Both the position numbers and the translations under genes were made by a program. A stretch of 64,000 bases of DNA from NCBI GenBank assembly GCA_905215065.1, contig CAJMOF010000002.1, positions 1 to 64,000 of the forward strand. Reading direction: 5' to 3'. The DNA is from an uncultured bacterium (lineage in GTDB: Bacteria; Actinomycetota; Coriobacteriia; Coriobacteriales; Coriobacteriaceae). The notes beneath the pieces were generated by a model. That model ran no database searches and was not told the DNA's origin. It worked only from the letters and a program-made list of their open reading frames with translations. Position 1 is the first letter of the stretch, and each line of letters begins with the position of its first letter. Below are positions 1-6,700 of the stretch, in pieces.

Positions 1-56
1 AGAGCAGGGGACTCTTAATCCCAAGGTCCAGGGTTCGACCCCCTGACGGCCCACCA
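1..56 (+). tRNA. tRNA-Lys(CTT), 5'-truncated by window edge
   Basis: This is the 3' part of a tRNA identical to the complete tRNA at 100-172, from the D-arm onward. The anticodon loop CTCTTAA gives anticodon CTT (Lys). The discriminator A is at 53 and CCA is encoded at 54-56. The acceptor 5' strand lies outside the window. Confidence 0.9.
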
Positions 57-69
57 CACGATATCTCCT

Positions 70-95
70 CTAAAGTCCGCCACCACGGACTTTAG
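70..95. other. Perfect 10-bp hairpin between the two tRNA-Lys genes
   Basis: The arms CTAAAGTCCG (70-79) and CGGACTTTAG (86-95) are perfectly complementary around a 6-nt loop. No T-run follows, so it may be a processing or attenuating hairpin between tandem tRNAs rather than a full terminator. Confidence 0.6.
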
Positions 96-99
96 CTTT

Positions 100-172
100 G
101 GGTCGTTAGCTCAGTTGGTAGAGCAGGGGACTCTTAATCCCAAGGTCCAGGGTTCGACCCCCTGACGGCCCA
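100..172 (+). tRNA. tRNA-Lys(CTT)
   Basis: This is a complete cloverleaf. Acceptor GGGTCGT (100-106) pairs with ACGGCCC (165-171), with the discriminator A at 172. The anticodon loop CTCTTAA gives CTT. The T-arm has GGTTCGACC. The next bases are CCC, so CCA is not fully encoded here, unlike the upstream copy. It reads AAG codons. Confidence 0.95.
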
Positions 173-251
173 CCCAAAGTATGTTAAAGCGATTGGCTTA
201 GGCTGGTCGCTTTTTTGTTGACCTCGCATGGGGTCGAACCCGTCGGGGCGC
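156..251 (+). repeat. Direct repeat copy A (tRNA 3' end plus terminator)
   Basis: This segment runs from the T-arm and acceptor 3' strand of tRNA-Lys through its terminator and about 35 bp beyond. It recurs with few mismatches at 333-426. The two copies are 177 bp apart. Confidence 0.8.
186..216 (+). terminator. Intrinsic terminator after tRNA-Lys
   Basis: AAAGCGA (186-192) pairs with TCGCTTT (207-213) and a T-run follows at 211-216. It lies directly downstream of the tRNA. Confidence 0.7.
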
Positions 252-332
252 GAAGCTGAGGAAATGCGTAAGCATTTACCAGCGCAGCGCGCAAGGCGCA
301 AAGCGCCGAAGCGGCCGCCTGCAAAGCAGGCT

Positions 333-426
333 GACCCCCTGACGGCCCACCAAAGCATGTTAAAGCGGCTGGCTTAGGCTGGTCGCTTTTTGTTAACCTC
401 GCATGGGGCCGAACCCGTAAGGGCGC
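333..426 (+). repeat. Direct repeat copy B with tRNA-Lys 3' remnant
   Basis: Copy B keeps the last about 18 bases of the tRNA-Lys sequence (GACCCCCTGACGGCCCACC-like), the hairpin AAAGCG(362-367)/CGCTTT(384-389) and the downstream flank. It lacks the rest of the tRNA. Spacer 252-332 is GC-rich and full of small hairpins. This could be a duplication scar or an old attachment-site remnant. Confidence 0.75.
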
Positions 427-433
427 AGACGCT

Positions 434-1294
434 TTACAAGTCGAGCCTGCCCTGGGGGTCGGTGAATCCGTCTGTACCCTCCTTGAGCTTTTTCTCGTCT
501 GCTTTCACGCGACGTTCGAGCTTCTTTGTATCTTCGGCAGGCGGTAGGTTCTCGGGTACAATTCCGCGGTCGATGAGGCTGCCACGCACGCTTGTGTTGT
601 TCTCGACGTGCTCTTGCTTGATCTGGTCCAGACCGTACAGGTCGTGTTCCTCGGCGTTGAAGGCCGTCATCGAGTTCGTAAGGTCCTTTGCTTTGATGAG
701 AACATCGGCTAGCCTGTCCGCCAATGCCGAGCTCTTGGATACGCCGAGCTGTTGCTTCATTTCCGCCGTGCTTCTGCCGCCGAATAACGCTTCATCGCCC
801 TTCGACTTGATGATCGCGAATCCTTTGGAGTCCACGCCGCGTTTGAACGCAATACCCGAGAGCTGTTTCTCTGAATCAGATAGCGAGTGGCGCGCCTGCA
901 AGCGCTGAATCTCTGCGAAGCGCTGCTCTATGAGCTCTTGGCGGCGCGTCTGCACGGCGAAGTATGCCTGGGCGAGCGCGATTTCTTGCTTGTTTGAATC
1001 TCCGTTCTGGGCGATTAAATAGCATGCATAGCGCGTAAGTTTGTAGTCTTTAACCGCACGAGCGGCGACACCGGCAGTTACCATTTTCGTGGTGTCACGA
1101 AAATGGGAATCAACTGGAGTTTTGTTTGTTTCGCACGAGACTTTTGCCCTCTTAACAACTTCGGCAAAGTTCTCCCATCGAGTGTACCCCATGGGTTCCA
1201 TTAAATCGCGTGCGAGCCAATACTCAACGCCGTCTTCCACATTGGCGTAGCTATCAAGTTTGACACGCCACTTCTCGATATCTCTACTGTCCAT
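434..1294 (-). CDS. dinD: DNA damage-inducible protein D-like (DinD)
   Basis: The 286-aa product matches the DinD type: an N-terminal KilA/BRO-like segment (roughly 20-110, with WLARDLMEPMGYTRWENF-like sequence and an aromatic-rich TRYACYLIAQNGD stretch) and a helical, charged C-terminal half ending in a short coiled-coil-like tail. In E. coli the DinD (PcsA) protein is LexA-controlled and inhibits RecA filament activity; whether this one does so is inference. GAGGAGGAG lies just ahead of the ATG. I saw no clear SOS box. It sits alone beside the tRNA-Lys repeat scar, a common site for mobile cargo, and is followed by a separate leftward gene's terminator region. Confidence 0.8.
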   Translation of the reverse strand: MDSRDIEKWRVKLDSYANVEDGVEYWLARDLMEPMGYTRWENFAEVVKRAKVSCETNKTPVDSHFRDTTKMVTAGVAARAVKDYKLTRYACYLIAQNGDSNKQEIALAQAYFAVQTRRQELIEQRFAEIQRLQARHSLSDSEKQLSGIAFKRGVDSKGFAIIKSKGDEALFGGRSTAEMKQQLGVSKSSALADRLADVLIKAKDLTNSMTAFNAEEHDLYGLDQIKQEHVENNTSVRGSLIDRGIVPENLPPAEDTKKLERRVKADEKKLKEGTDGFTDPQGRLDL

Positions 1295-1379
1295 ATCTCC
1301 TCCTCGCTGGCCTATTGTCTATGCGGGCTTTGCCCGCTCTGTATTCAGAATTAGGATACGCTGCCGTGCGGACACGAAT

Positions 1380-1411
1380 GGGCCCCGTGCCACTTCGAGT
1401 TCACGGGGCCC
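1380..1411. terminator. Strong GC hairpin downstream of the flavoprotein gene
   Basis: GGGCCCCGTG (1380-1389) pairs perfectly with CACGGGGCCC (1402-1411). It lies 44 bp beyond the stop of the leftward flavoprotein gene. There is no clean U-tract on the minus strand, so it may act as a weak terminator or 3'-end stabiliser. Confidence 0.5.
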
Positions 1412-1455
1412 ATAGATATCGATTAGTTGTGTTTTGCTTTAGATAGGTGTCCAGT

Positions 1456-2982
1456 TTAATTCGCTCGATAGTGCGATCCGAGACTTTCGGTTCGCTTGCG
1501 CATGGCTTTGACCATTTCCTGTGCTAGTTGAATCTGCGATTGCAGGCGGGCGAGGGCTGCGATTTCGCTGTCATTGGCGTGTGGCTTGCTCAGCGCCGTT
1601 GCGTCGTCTTGCAGGCTTTCAAGCTGTTGCAGGGCCTTGGATAGACCCGCTTCGGTCCTGTTGATCATGCAGTAGGTACTCATTGTGCGTTTGAGGCAGC
1701 GGGTCAGGCGCTCGGCGTCTGCTGTAGCTATGCCATGCTGGGGGAGGGCGATATCCATCGGTGCGGCCGCCTCAGGAGCGTCCAGCGCTGCTTGGGCTGC
1801 CGATGCGCCCGCAATGCGCCCGAACACGATGCCATTGGCACTCGACAAGCCGCCGATGCGGTCGGCGCCGTGCATGCCGCCTGTTGCCTCACCGCAGGCG
1901 TAGAGGCCCTCAACGCCTGCGTACGCGGTCTTGTCGATTTTGATACCGCCGTTGGCGGCGTGGGCATACATCGCCACGCGCATCTCGTCGGTCGGCGCGA
2001 TGCCGTGCTCGTCTTGCAGCCAGGTGGCAAAGGTCTGCACAAACTCGGGGATGTCCTCGCGGGGGAAGTCGTAGTGGAGCGCCAGGCCCTCTGCACCTGC
2101 CTGATCTATGACGAGGTCGATGGCGCGGGAGGCCAAGCGCGAGGTGAAAGGACCATATCCAGAGCGCTGCTCAAGCAGATCGTTTAGCTTGCCGTCGGCA
2201 ATATCGACCGGCTGGTCTACATGTACGTAGCGCCAGGTTTTCTCGTTGAAGACCAGGTTGCGCTTGGGCTCGATGAAGCCGGGCATCATCTGCATGAATT
2301 CTATATTAGTAAGCGATGCGCCGTGCGCCAGTGCGATGGCCTGCGAGGAGCTGAGCACATCAGCCGACGTAAGGCTGCGCTCGAACAGGCCGCCTGTGCC
2401 ACCGGCTGCGATGATCGTGGCCTTGGCAGCAAAGGGCACGATTCGATTTTCGGTAAGGTCGTAGAGCACGGTTCCGGTGATTCTGCCGTTCGTGTTCTCA
2501 ACAAGGTCGATAAGCTCATGGCGGGGGAGCAGGCGAATGCCGAGTGACTCGATTCGGGTCGTTAGAGCGTCCTCAAGGGGCTTGCGGGTGAGGCCGCGCC
2601 ACATGCGCGTCTTGTGGTCAAAGCAGGGGATAAACTGCTTTTGCTGAGCGCTCTCAGCGCTTTGCGGACGCTGGAGCTCAACGCCCAGGTCTTGATCGAG
2701 CCATTCAATTGCCTGGGGAATGCCGTGGACAAACGTCTGGACAAGCTCGGGGTCGGCGACGCCGCCACCAACGGTCTGGATGGTGTCGATGAGGTCTTGT
2801 TCGTCGTCTTCGTTAACGGGTCCGATAAGCCCCAAGCCCCAGGTTCCGGGGAAGAAACTCGATCCACTCATAGTCTTGCCGGCGCTTGCCACAGCGACGG
2901 TTGCACCCGTGCGCGCCGCTTCGATGGCGGCGCAAAGGCCCGCAATGCCAGATCCAATTACCAGTACATCAGTCGATTCCAT
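1456..2982 (-). CDS. FAD-dependent oxidoreductase, fumarate reductase/aspartate oxidase superfamily
   Basis: The 508-aa flavoprotein starts at the ATG at 2982, with GAAAGGA 8 nt upstream; a longer frame to 3039 lacks such a site. The N-terminus has the dinucleotide-binding GSGIAGLCAAIEAA (residues 10-23). A central AAGGTGG stretch and GAD-RIGGLSSANGIVFGR near residue 385 are typical of the FAD_binding_2 family, as is the C-terminal helical bundle ending RTESLGSHYR, where fumarate reductases and NadB have R-x-E-S-R-G-x-H-[YF]-R. The second arginine of that motif is replaced here by leucine. No iron-sulfur or membrane-anchor subunit and no nadA/nadC lies next to it, so it is probably a soluble single-subunit oxidase or reductase. 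The substrate cannot be told from sequence alone. Confidence 0.75.
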   Translation of the reverse strand: MESTDVLVIGSGIAGLCAAIEAARTGATVAVASAGKTMSGSSFFPGTWGLGLIGPVNEDDEQDLIDTIQTVGGGVADPELVQTFVHGIPQAIEWLDQDLGVELQRPQSAESAQQKQFIPCFDHKTRMWRGLTRKPLEDALTTRIESLGIRLLPRHELIDLVENTNGRITGTVLYDLTENRIVPFAAKATIIAAGGTGGLFERSLTSADVLSSSQAIALAHGASLTNIEFMQMMPGFIEPKRNLVFNEKTWRYVHVDQPVDIADGKLNDLLEQRSGYGPFTSRLASRAIDLVIDQAGAEGLALHYDFPREDIPEFVQTFATWLQDEHGIAPTDEMRVAMYAHAANGGIKIDKTAYAGVEGLYACGEATGGMHGADRIGGLSSANGIVFGRIAGASAAQAALDAPEAAAPMDIALPQHGIATADAERLTRCLKRTMSTYCMINRTEAGLSKALQQLESLQDDATALSKPHANDSEIAALARLQSQIQLAQEMVKAMRKRTESLGSHYRAN

Positions 2983-3170
2983 CGGATTCCTTTCTCGTCC
3001 GGCGCATTGTCGCACGGGTGATCGGTAATGGGGCCGCAAAGACTCGGCAAATCGGTAAAGGGCACATATGACAGGTGGGCGTCATGGACGCTCTGACGTT
3101 TCATCTCGTCACATCTCGTATTTCGCCCCAACTGATATATCGGCATTCGCTACCCTGCGATAGCGCAAAC

Positions 3171-3204
3171 AAAAAGAGCCGCTACCTCGAAAGGTAGCGG
3201 CTCT
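3171..3204 (-). terminator. Intrinsic terminator of the GGGtGRT operon
   Basis: AGAGCCGCTACCT (3175-3187) and AGGTAGCGGCTCT (3192-3204) form a perfect 13-bp stem with a CGAA loop. On the minus strand it is followed by TTTTTG. It lies 34 bp past the stop at 3239. Confidence 0.92.
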
Positions 3205-3238
3205 AAAGCTCAACTATATGAGCATCGCGCGGGCGCGA

Positions 3239-4243
3239 TTAGGCCTTGAGGGCCTCCTCGACGGCGACAGCGCAGGCGACGGTGGCACCGACCATGGGGT
3301 TGTTGCCCATGCCGATGAGACCCATCATGTCAACGTGCGCAGGCACGGAGGAAGAACCGGCGAACTGGGCGTCGGAGTGCATACGGCCCATGGTGTCGGT
3401 CATGCCGTAAGAGGCAGGGCCGGCGCCCATGTTGTCCGGGTGCAGGGTACGGCCAGTGCCGCCACCAGAAGCGACGGAGAAGTACTTCTTGCCAGCCTCG
3501 AGGCGCTCCTTCTTGTAGGTGCCAGCGACGGGGTGCTGGAAGCGCGTGGGGTTGGTGGAGTTACCGGTGATCGAGATGTCGACGTTCTCGTGCCACATGA
3601 TGGCAACGCCCTCGCGGACGTCGTCGGAGCCGTAGCAGTTAACGGCAGCGCGGGGACCATCGGAGTAGGGGATGGTCTCGACGACCTTGAGCTCGCCCGT
3701 GTAGTAGTCGAACTGGGTCTTCACATAGGTGAAGCCGTTGATGCGGGCGATGATCTGGGCGGCGTCCTTGCCCAGACCGTTGAGGATAACGCGCAGCGGC
3801 TTCTTGCGAGCCTTGTTGGCGTTCAGAGCCAGGCCGATAGCGCCCTCAGCGGCAGCGAAGGACTCGTGGCCGGCCAGGAAGGCGAAGCACTCGGTGTCGT
3901 CGGAGAGCAGCATAGCGCCCAGGTTGCCGTGGCCCAGACCGACCTTGCGGTCCTCGGCGACGGAGCCGGGAACGGTGAAGGCCTGGATGCCCTCGCCGAT
4001 GATGGCGGCAGCCTCAGAAGCGGTCTTGGCGCCACGCTTGACAGCGAGAGCGCAACCGAGGGTGTAGGCCCACTCGGCGTTCTGGAAGGCGATGGACTGG
4101 GTGTTGTTGACGATCTCACGCGGGTTGAAGCCCTTGTCGGTGCAGATCTGCAGAGCTTCCTCGAGGGAGGCGATGCCGTTGTCGGCGAGGCACTTGTTGA
4201 TCTTGTCAGCGCGGCGCTCGTAACCTTCGAACGTAACAGTCAT
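3239..4243 (-). CDS. GGGtGRT protein, partner of NifU-like scaffold
   Basis: The 334-aa protein carries the signature GGGTGRT at residues 260-266, followed by LHPDNMGAGPASYGMTDTMGR. This places it in the conserved GGGtGRT family of anaerobes, whose function is not established. It is cytosolic with no signal or membrane segment. Its C-terminus is glycine- and methionine-rich (MMGLIGMGNNPMVGA). It begins 18 bp after the NifU-like gene, behind a good AGGGAGGGA ribosome site, so the two are almost certainly one operon closed by the terminator at 3171-3204. The constant pairing with an IscU/NifU-like protein suggests a role in making or using an Fe-S or other metal centre; that is inference. Confidence 0.85.
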   Translation of the reverse strand: MTVTFEGYERRADKINKCLADNGIASLEEALQICTDKGFNPREIVNNTQSIAFQNAEWAYTLGCALAVKRGAKTASEAAAIIGEGIQAFTVPGSVAEDRKVGLGHGNLGAMLLSDDTECFAFLAGHESFAAAEGAIGLALNANKARKKPLRVILNGLGKDAAQIIARINGFTYVKTQFDYYTGELKVVETIPYSDGPRAAVNCYGSDDVREGVAIMWHENVDISITGNSTNPTRFQHPVAGTYKKERLEAGKKYFSVASGGGTGRTLHPDNMGAGPASYGMTDTMGRMHSDAQFAGSSSVPAHVDMMGLIGMGNNPMVGATVACAVAVEEALKA

Positions 4244-4261
4244 AGTTATTTCCCTCCCTTT

Positions 4262-4996
4262 CTACTCGTGAACCGGGAACACGCTGGCGACGGAGTGAGT
4301 CTCCTCGTCGGTGCGCGGGTCGATGTACTTGGCAGCGTTCTCCCACTGACCATAGTGGCCCATAGCGCCAGCGATGGCCTCCTCGGGGGTCTTGCCGGCC
4401 TTGACGGCGTCGGTGAACTTGCCGAGGTTCAGGAACTCGAATGCGATGATCTCGTTCTTGTCGTTGAGAGCCATGCGGGTGACGTAGCCCTGAGCGAGCT
4501 CGAGGTAACGAGCGCCCTTGGCCTTGGTGCCGAACATGGTGCCGACCTGAGAGCGAAGGCCCTTGCCGAGGTCGTCGAGGGAGGCGCCCACGGGCAGGCC
4601 GCCCTCGGAGAACGCGGTCTGGCTGCGGCCGTAAACGATCTGCAGGAAGATCTCGCGCATAGCAACGTTGATGGCGTCGCAGACGAGGTCGGTGTTGAGG
4701 GCCTCGAGGATGGTCTTACCGGGAAGGATCTCGGAAGCCATGGCGGCAGAGTGGGTCATGCCCGAGCAGCCGATGGTCTCAACGAGGGCCTCCTCGATGA
4801 TGCCGTCCTTGACGTTCAGCGTGAGCTTGCAGGCGCCCTGCTGAGGTGCGCACCAACCCACACCGTGCGTAAGACCGGAGATGTCGGAAATCTCCTTAGC
4901 CTGGACCCACTTGCCCTCCTCGGGGATGGGTGCGGGGCCGTGGTATGCACCCTTGGCAACGGGGCACATGTTCTCCACTTCCTGTGAGTACTGCAT
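4262..4996 (-). CDS. NifU/IscU-like iron-sulfur scaffold-type protein
   Basis: The 244-aa product starts at the ATG at 4996, preceded by GAGAGGAGAGG; an upstream in-frame start at 5080 would add 28 residues of unlikely arginine-rich sequence. Residues about 45-150 resemble the NifU N-terminal domain: Cys49 and Cys56 in GWCAPQQGAC, and Cys77 in ETIGCSGMTHSAAMASEIL, like the cluster-ligand cysteines of IscU/SufU. The C-terminal half (about 150-244) is not found in simple IscU proteins. It is followed at 18 bp by the GGGtGRT gene. The SUF system with its own SufU lies 1.3 kb away, so this is a second, specialised scaffold rather than the housekeeping one. Confidence 0.8.
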   Translation of the reverse strand: MQYSQEVENMCPVAKGAYHGPAPIPEEGKWVQAKEISDISGLTHGVGWCAPQQGACKLTLNVKDGIIEEALVETIGCSGMTHSAAMASEILPGKTILEALNTDLVCDAINVAMREIFLQIVYGRSQTAFSEGGLPVGASLDDLGKGLRSQVGTMFGTKAKGARYLELAQGYVTRMALNDKNEIIAFEFLNLGKFTDAVKAGKTPEEAIAGAMGHYGQWENAAKYIDPRTDEETHSVASVFPVHE

Positions 4997-5399
4997 GCCT
5001 CTCCTCTCTATCGTGTTGGCGTCCCGTCTGGGGGTCGTGGCTGGCGATTGCCGGGCGACCCTTCGAAAGGGACATGACATGCAGCCCCTATAATACCGCG
5101 AAATGCACGGAATATTCGGCGAACGGCTCAGTTTTCGTAGCGAGAAGTCCGGAAGTTTTAATTGAAACGGTTTAACTCTATATTCTGTGGTCGTGAACTT
5201 TTGTAGAGGGGGTTCGTCTTGGGCAAGCTTTTGGTCAGCTCTTGTAAGCGTTGCAGGGGCTGACCTGTTGCAACGGTGCCGTTCGCCGCCTGTTTATTGC
5301 CTTTGGCCGCGCGAATGTATTGTTTTGCGTGAATGTTTTGGTGGCACGCTTCAATCGTGTTGTATTGGATGGCAAGCAGATCCAGGCGAAGGGAGCGCC
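4997..5399. other. Intergenic region between NifU-like operon and RAYT gene
   Basis: About 400 bp without a convincing gene. For the leftward operon, a TATTAT -10-like box is at 5090-5095 with only a poor -35. On the right, GGTCAGC (5233-5239) and GCTGACC (5259-5265) form a stem overlapping another small repeat around GTTGCA/TTGCAAC. Such hairpins near a RAYT gene may be REP-like relics. The stretch 5150-5200 is AT-rich and may hold the RAYT promoter. Confidence 0.4.
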
Positions 5400-6200
5400 A
5401 TGCAGCGCGTTTGGAGAACGGTTACCGGCTTTTACCATGTTTGTGCCCGCGGTACGGGCAAGCAGCTCATCTTTGAGGGCGATGAAGACCGGTGGGAGTT
5501 TTTGGAGCTGATGCGCGAGTGCTGCCGCGAGGCGGGCGTGACGGTTATCGCCTGGTGCCTTATGGGCAATCACGTGCATCTGGTGCTTGCAGATTACGAG
5601 GACGCGATGAGCGCGGCGATGCACCGGCTGCTTTTGACGTACGCGCGGCGGTTCAATAAGCGCACGGGGCGCACGGGTCATCTGTTCCAGAACCGTTTTG
5701 ACCGGCGCTCGCTCGATACCGACCGTTATCTAATGACTGCCATTCGCTATGTTCACGCTAATCCGCAGGAGGCGGGTATCGCCCTGATCGAGCGTTATCC
5801 CTGGAGCAGCTTTGCCGAGTATCTGAGAGCGTATGACAACGATACGACGAGGGGATTTTCGGACCCTTCTTGTGTGCTTGAGCTCTTTGAGTCTGCCAAG
5901 GGGTTTCTGGATTATTCTCTGTCGATGCCCGATGGTTCCGATCCGGTGATTCACGATATGGATGAGACAGAGTGGGAGCGGCGTGCGTTTGCCGACAAGA
6001 TGGCGAAGCGCCTGGGCGTGCCGCTCAACGAACTCAAGACCGTAGCGCCCTCGCGGCGAGATGGAATCATTTTCGCCCTGCACGATGTCGGCTACACGGT
6101 GCGCGAGATCGAACGATATACGGGAATCAGCAAGAGTACCGTCTCTCGTATCGTGCGCGCTTATGTTCGGGTGAATGCTCAGGCTGAGGGCTCGGAATAG
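5400..6200 (+). CDS. REP-associated tyrosine transposase (RAYT, TnpA_REP/Y1 family)
   Basis: The 266-aa protein starts at the ATG at 5400 behind GAAGGGAG; the in-frame extension to 5187 lacks family similarity. The HUH nuclease motif is H58-V59-H60 in MGNHVHLVL. The presumed catalytic tyrosine is Y117 in RYVHANP, the usual Y-x-x-x-N-P of RAYTs. HLFQNRFDRRSLDTD is the expected stretch between. The C-terminal part (about 225-258) is a helix-turn-helix (VREIERYTGISKSTVSRI), probably for DNA recognition. RAYTs are domesticated IS200/IS605-type nucleases that cut at REP palindromes. No second gene or IS ends are visible, so it is a single-copy domesticated form. Candidate REP palindromes lie 55 bp downstream and elsewhere in the window. 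Confidence 0.9.
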   Translation: MQRVWRTVTGFYHVCARGTGKQLIFEGDEDRWEFLELMRECCREAGVTVIAWCLMGNHVHLVLADYEDAMSAAMHRLLLTYARRFNKRTGRTGHLFQNRFDRRSLDTDRYLMTAIRYVHANPQEAGIALIERYPWSSFAEYLRAYDNDTTRGFSDPSCVLELFESAKGFLDYSLSMPDGSDPVIHDMDETEWERRAFADKMAKRLGVPLNELKTVAPSRRDGIIFALHDVGYTVREIERYTGISKSTVSRIVRAYVRVNAQAEGSE

Positions 6201-6204
6201 AAAA

Positions 6205-6237
6205 TGGCCGAACCACTCTTGTCAAGCGATTCGGCCA
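6205..6237 (+). terminator. Hairpin after RAYT gene
   Basis: TGGCCGAA (6205-6212) pairs with TTCGGCCA (6230-6237), 5 bp after the RAYT stop. No strong T-run follows, and it could serve the convergent suf operon as well. Confidence 0.5.
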
Positions 6238-6255
6238 ACAAAATTCTTAAGATTT

Positions 6256-6284
6256 GGGACAAATACTACTGATTATTTTGTCCC
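6256..6284 (+). repeat. REP-like palindrome copy 1
   Basis: GGGACAAATA (6256-6265) pairs with TATTTTGTCCC (6274-6284) apart from one bulged base. It is preceded by TTAAGATTT, the same head seen at 11678-11684 and nearly at 51294-51300. It overlaps the last codons and stop of sufU. Confidence 0.75.
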
Positions 6285-6700
6285 GTGAGCATGCCGTCGA
6301 GGGTGCGCCAAGCGAGTTCGGCGCATTTGACGCGGGCGGGCATGTGTGAGATGTCCTGGAGCTGGGCTGCCTCGTCCAGGTCTTCCAGGTCCTCCTCGGA
6401 GAGCTGCTCGCCACGGATCATAGCGAGGAAAAGCGCTGCAAGACGACGAGCCTCCTCGACGGTCTCGCCGGTGATGAGGTCGGCCATGATGTCGGCACTG
6501 GCCTGGCTGATGGCGCAGCCGTGGCCGGTAAAGGAGGCCTCCTCGATCACGCCGTTCTCGACGCGCAACTGCAAGGTGAGCTCGTCTCCGCAGCTGGGGT
6601 TGATGCCGTCGTGCTCGTGCGTGGGAGCATCCATCTCGTACTTATAGTCGGGGTGCGAGTTGTGCTCCATAAATGTGGTGGAGGTGTAAAGGTTACCCAT
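6266..6700 (-). CDS. sufU: SufU zinc-dependent sulfur-transfer protein
   Basis: The 144-aa protein starts at the ATG at 6700 (GGAG 9 nt upstream). It has the SufU ligand set Cys37 and Asp39 (PSCGDE), Cys62 (GHGCAISQAS) and Cys126 (VKCAELAW). It also has the insertion between the second and third cysteine that distinguishes SufU from IscU. SufU takes persulfide sulfur from SufS and passes it to the SufBCD scaffold. The start overlaps the end of sufS by 8 bp, so translation is coupled. Its final residues QNNQ and stop are encoded inside a REP-like palindrome, suggesting that insertion or formation of the repeat has altered the C-terminus. Confidence 0.95.
   Translation of the reverse strand: MGNLYTSTTFMEHNSHPDYKYEMDAPTHEHDGINPSCGDELTLQLRVENGVIEEASFTGHGCAISQASADIMADLITGETVEEARRLAALFLAMIRGEQLSEEDLEDLDEAAQLQDISHMPARVKCAELAWRTLDGMLTGQNNQ

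Noticed and set aside
390..908. 172-codon plus-strand frame opposite dinD
   Set aside because: Serine/leucine-rich shadow of the dinD gene.
1456..2982. Calling the flavoprotein L-aspartate oxidase (nadB)
   Set aside because: No nadA or nadC nearby and the C-terminal motif is altered; the superfamily contains many quinone-independent reductases and oxidases.
1735..3021. Plus-strand frames opposite the flavoprotein gene
   Set aside because: Antisense to conserved FAD-binding and C-terminal motifs.
3218..4987. 589-codon plus-strand frame opposite the GGGtGRT/NifU-like genes
   Set aside because: It spans two real leftward genes and even their intergenic gap, and begins inside the terminator hairpin region.
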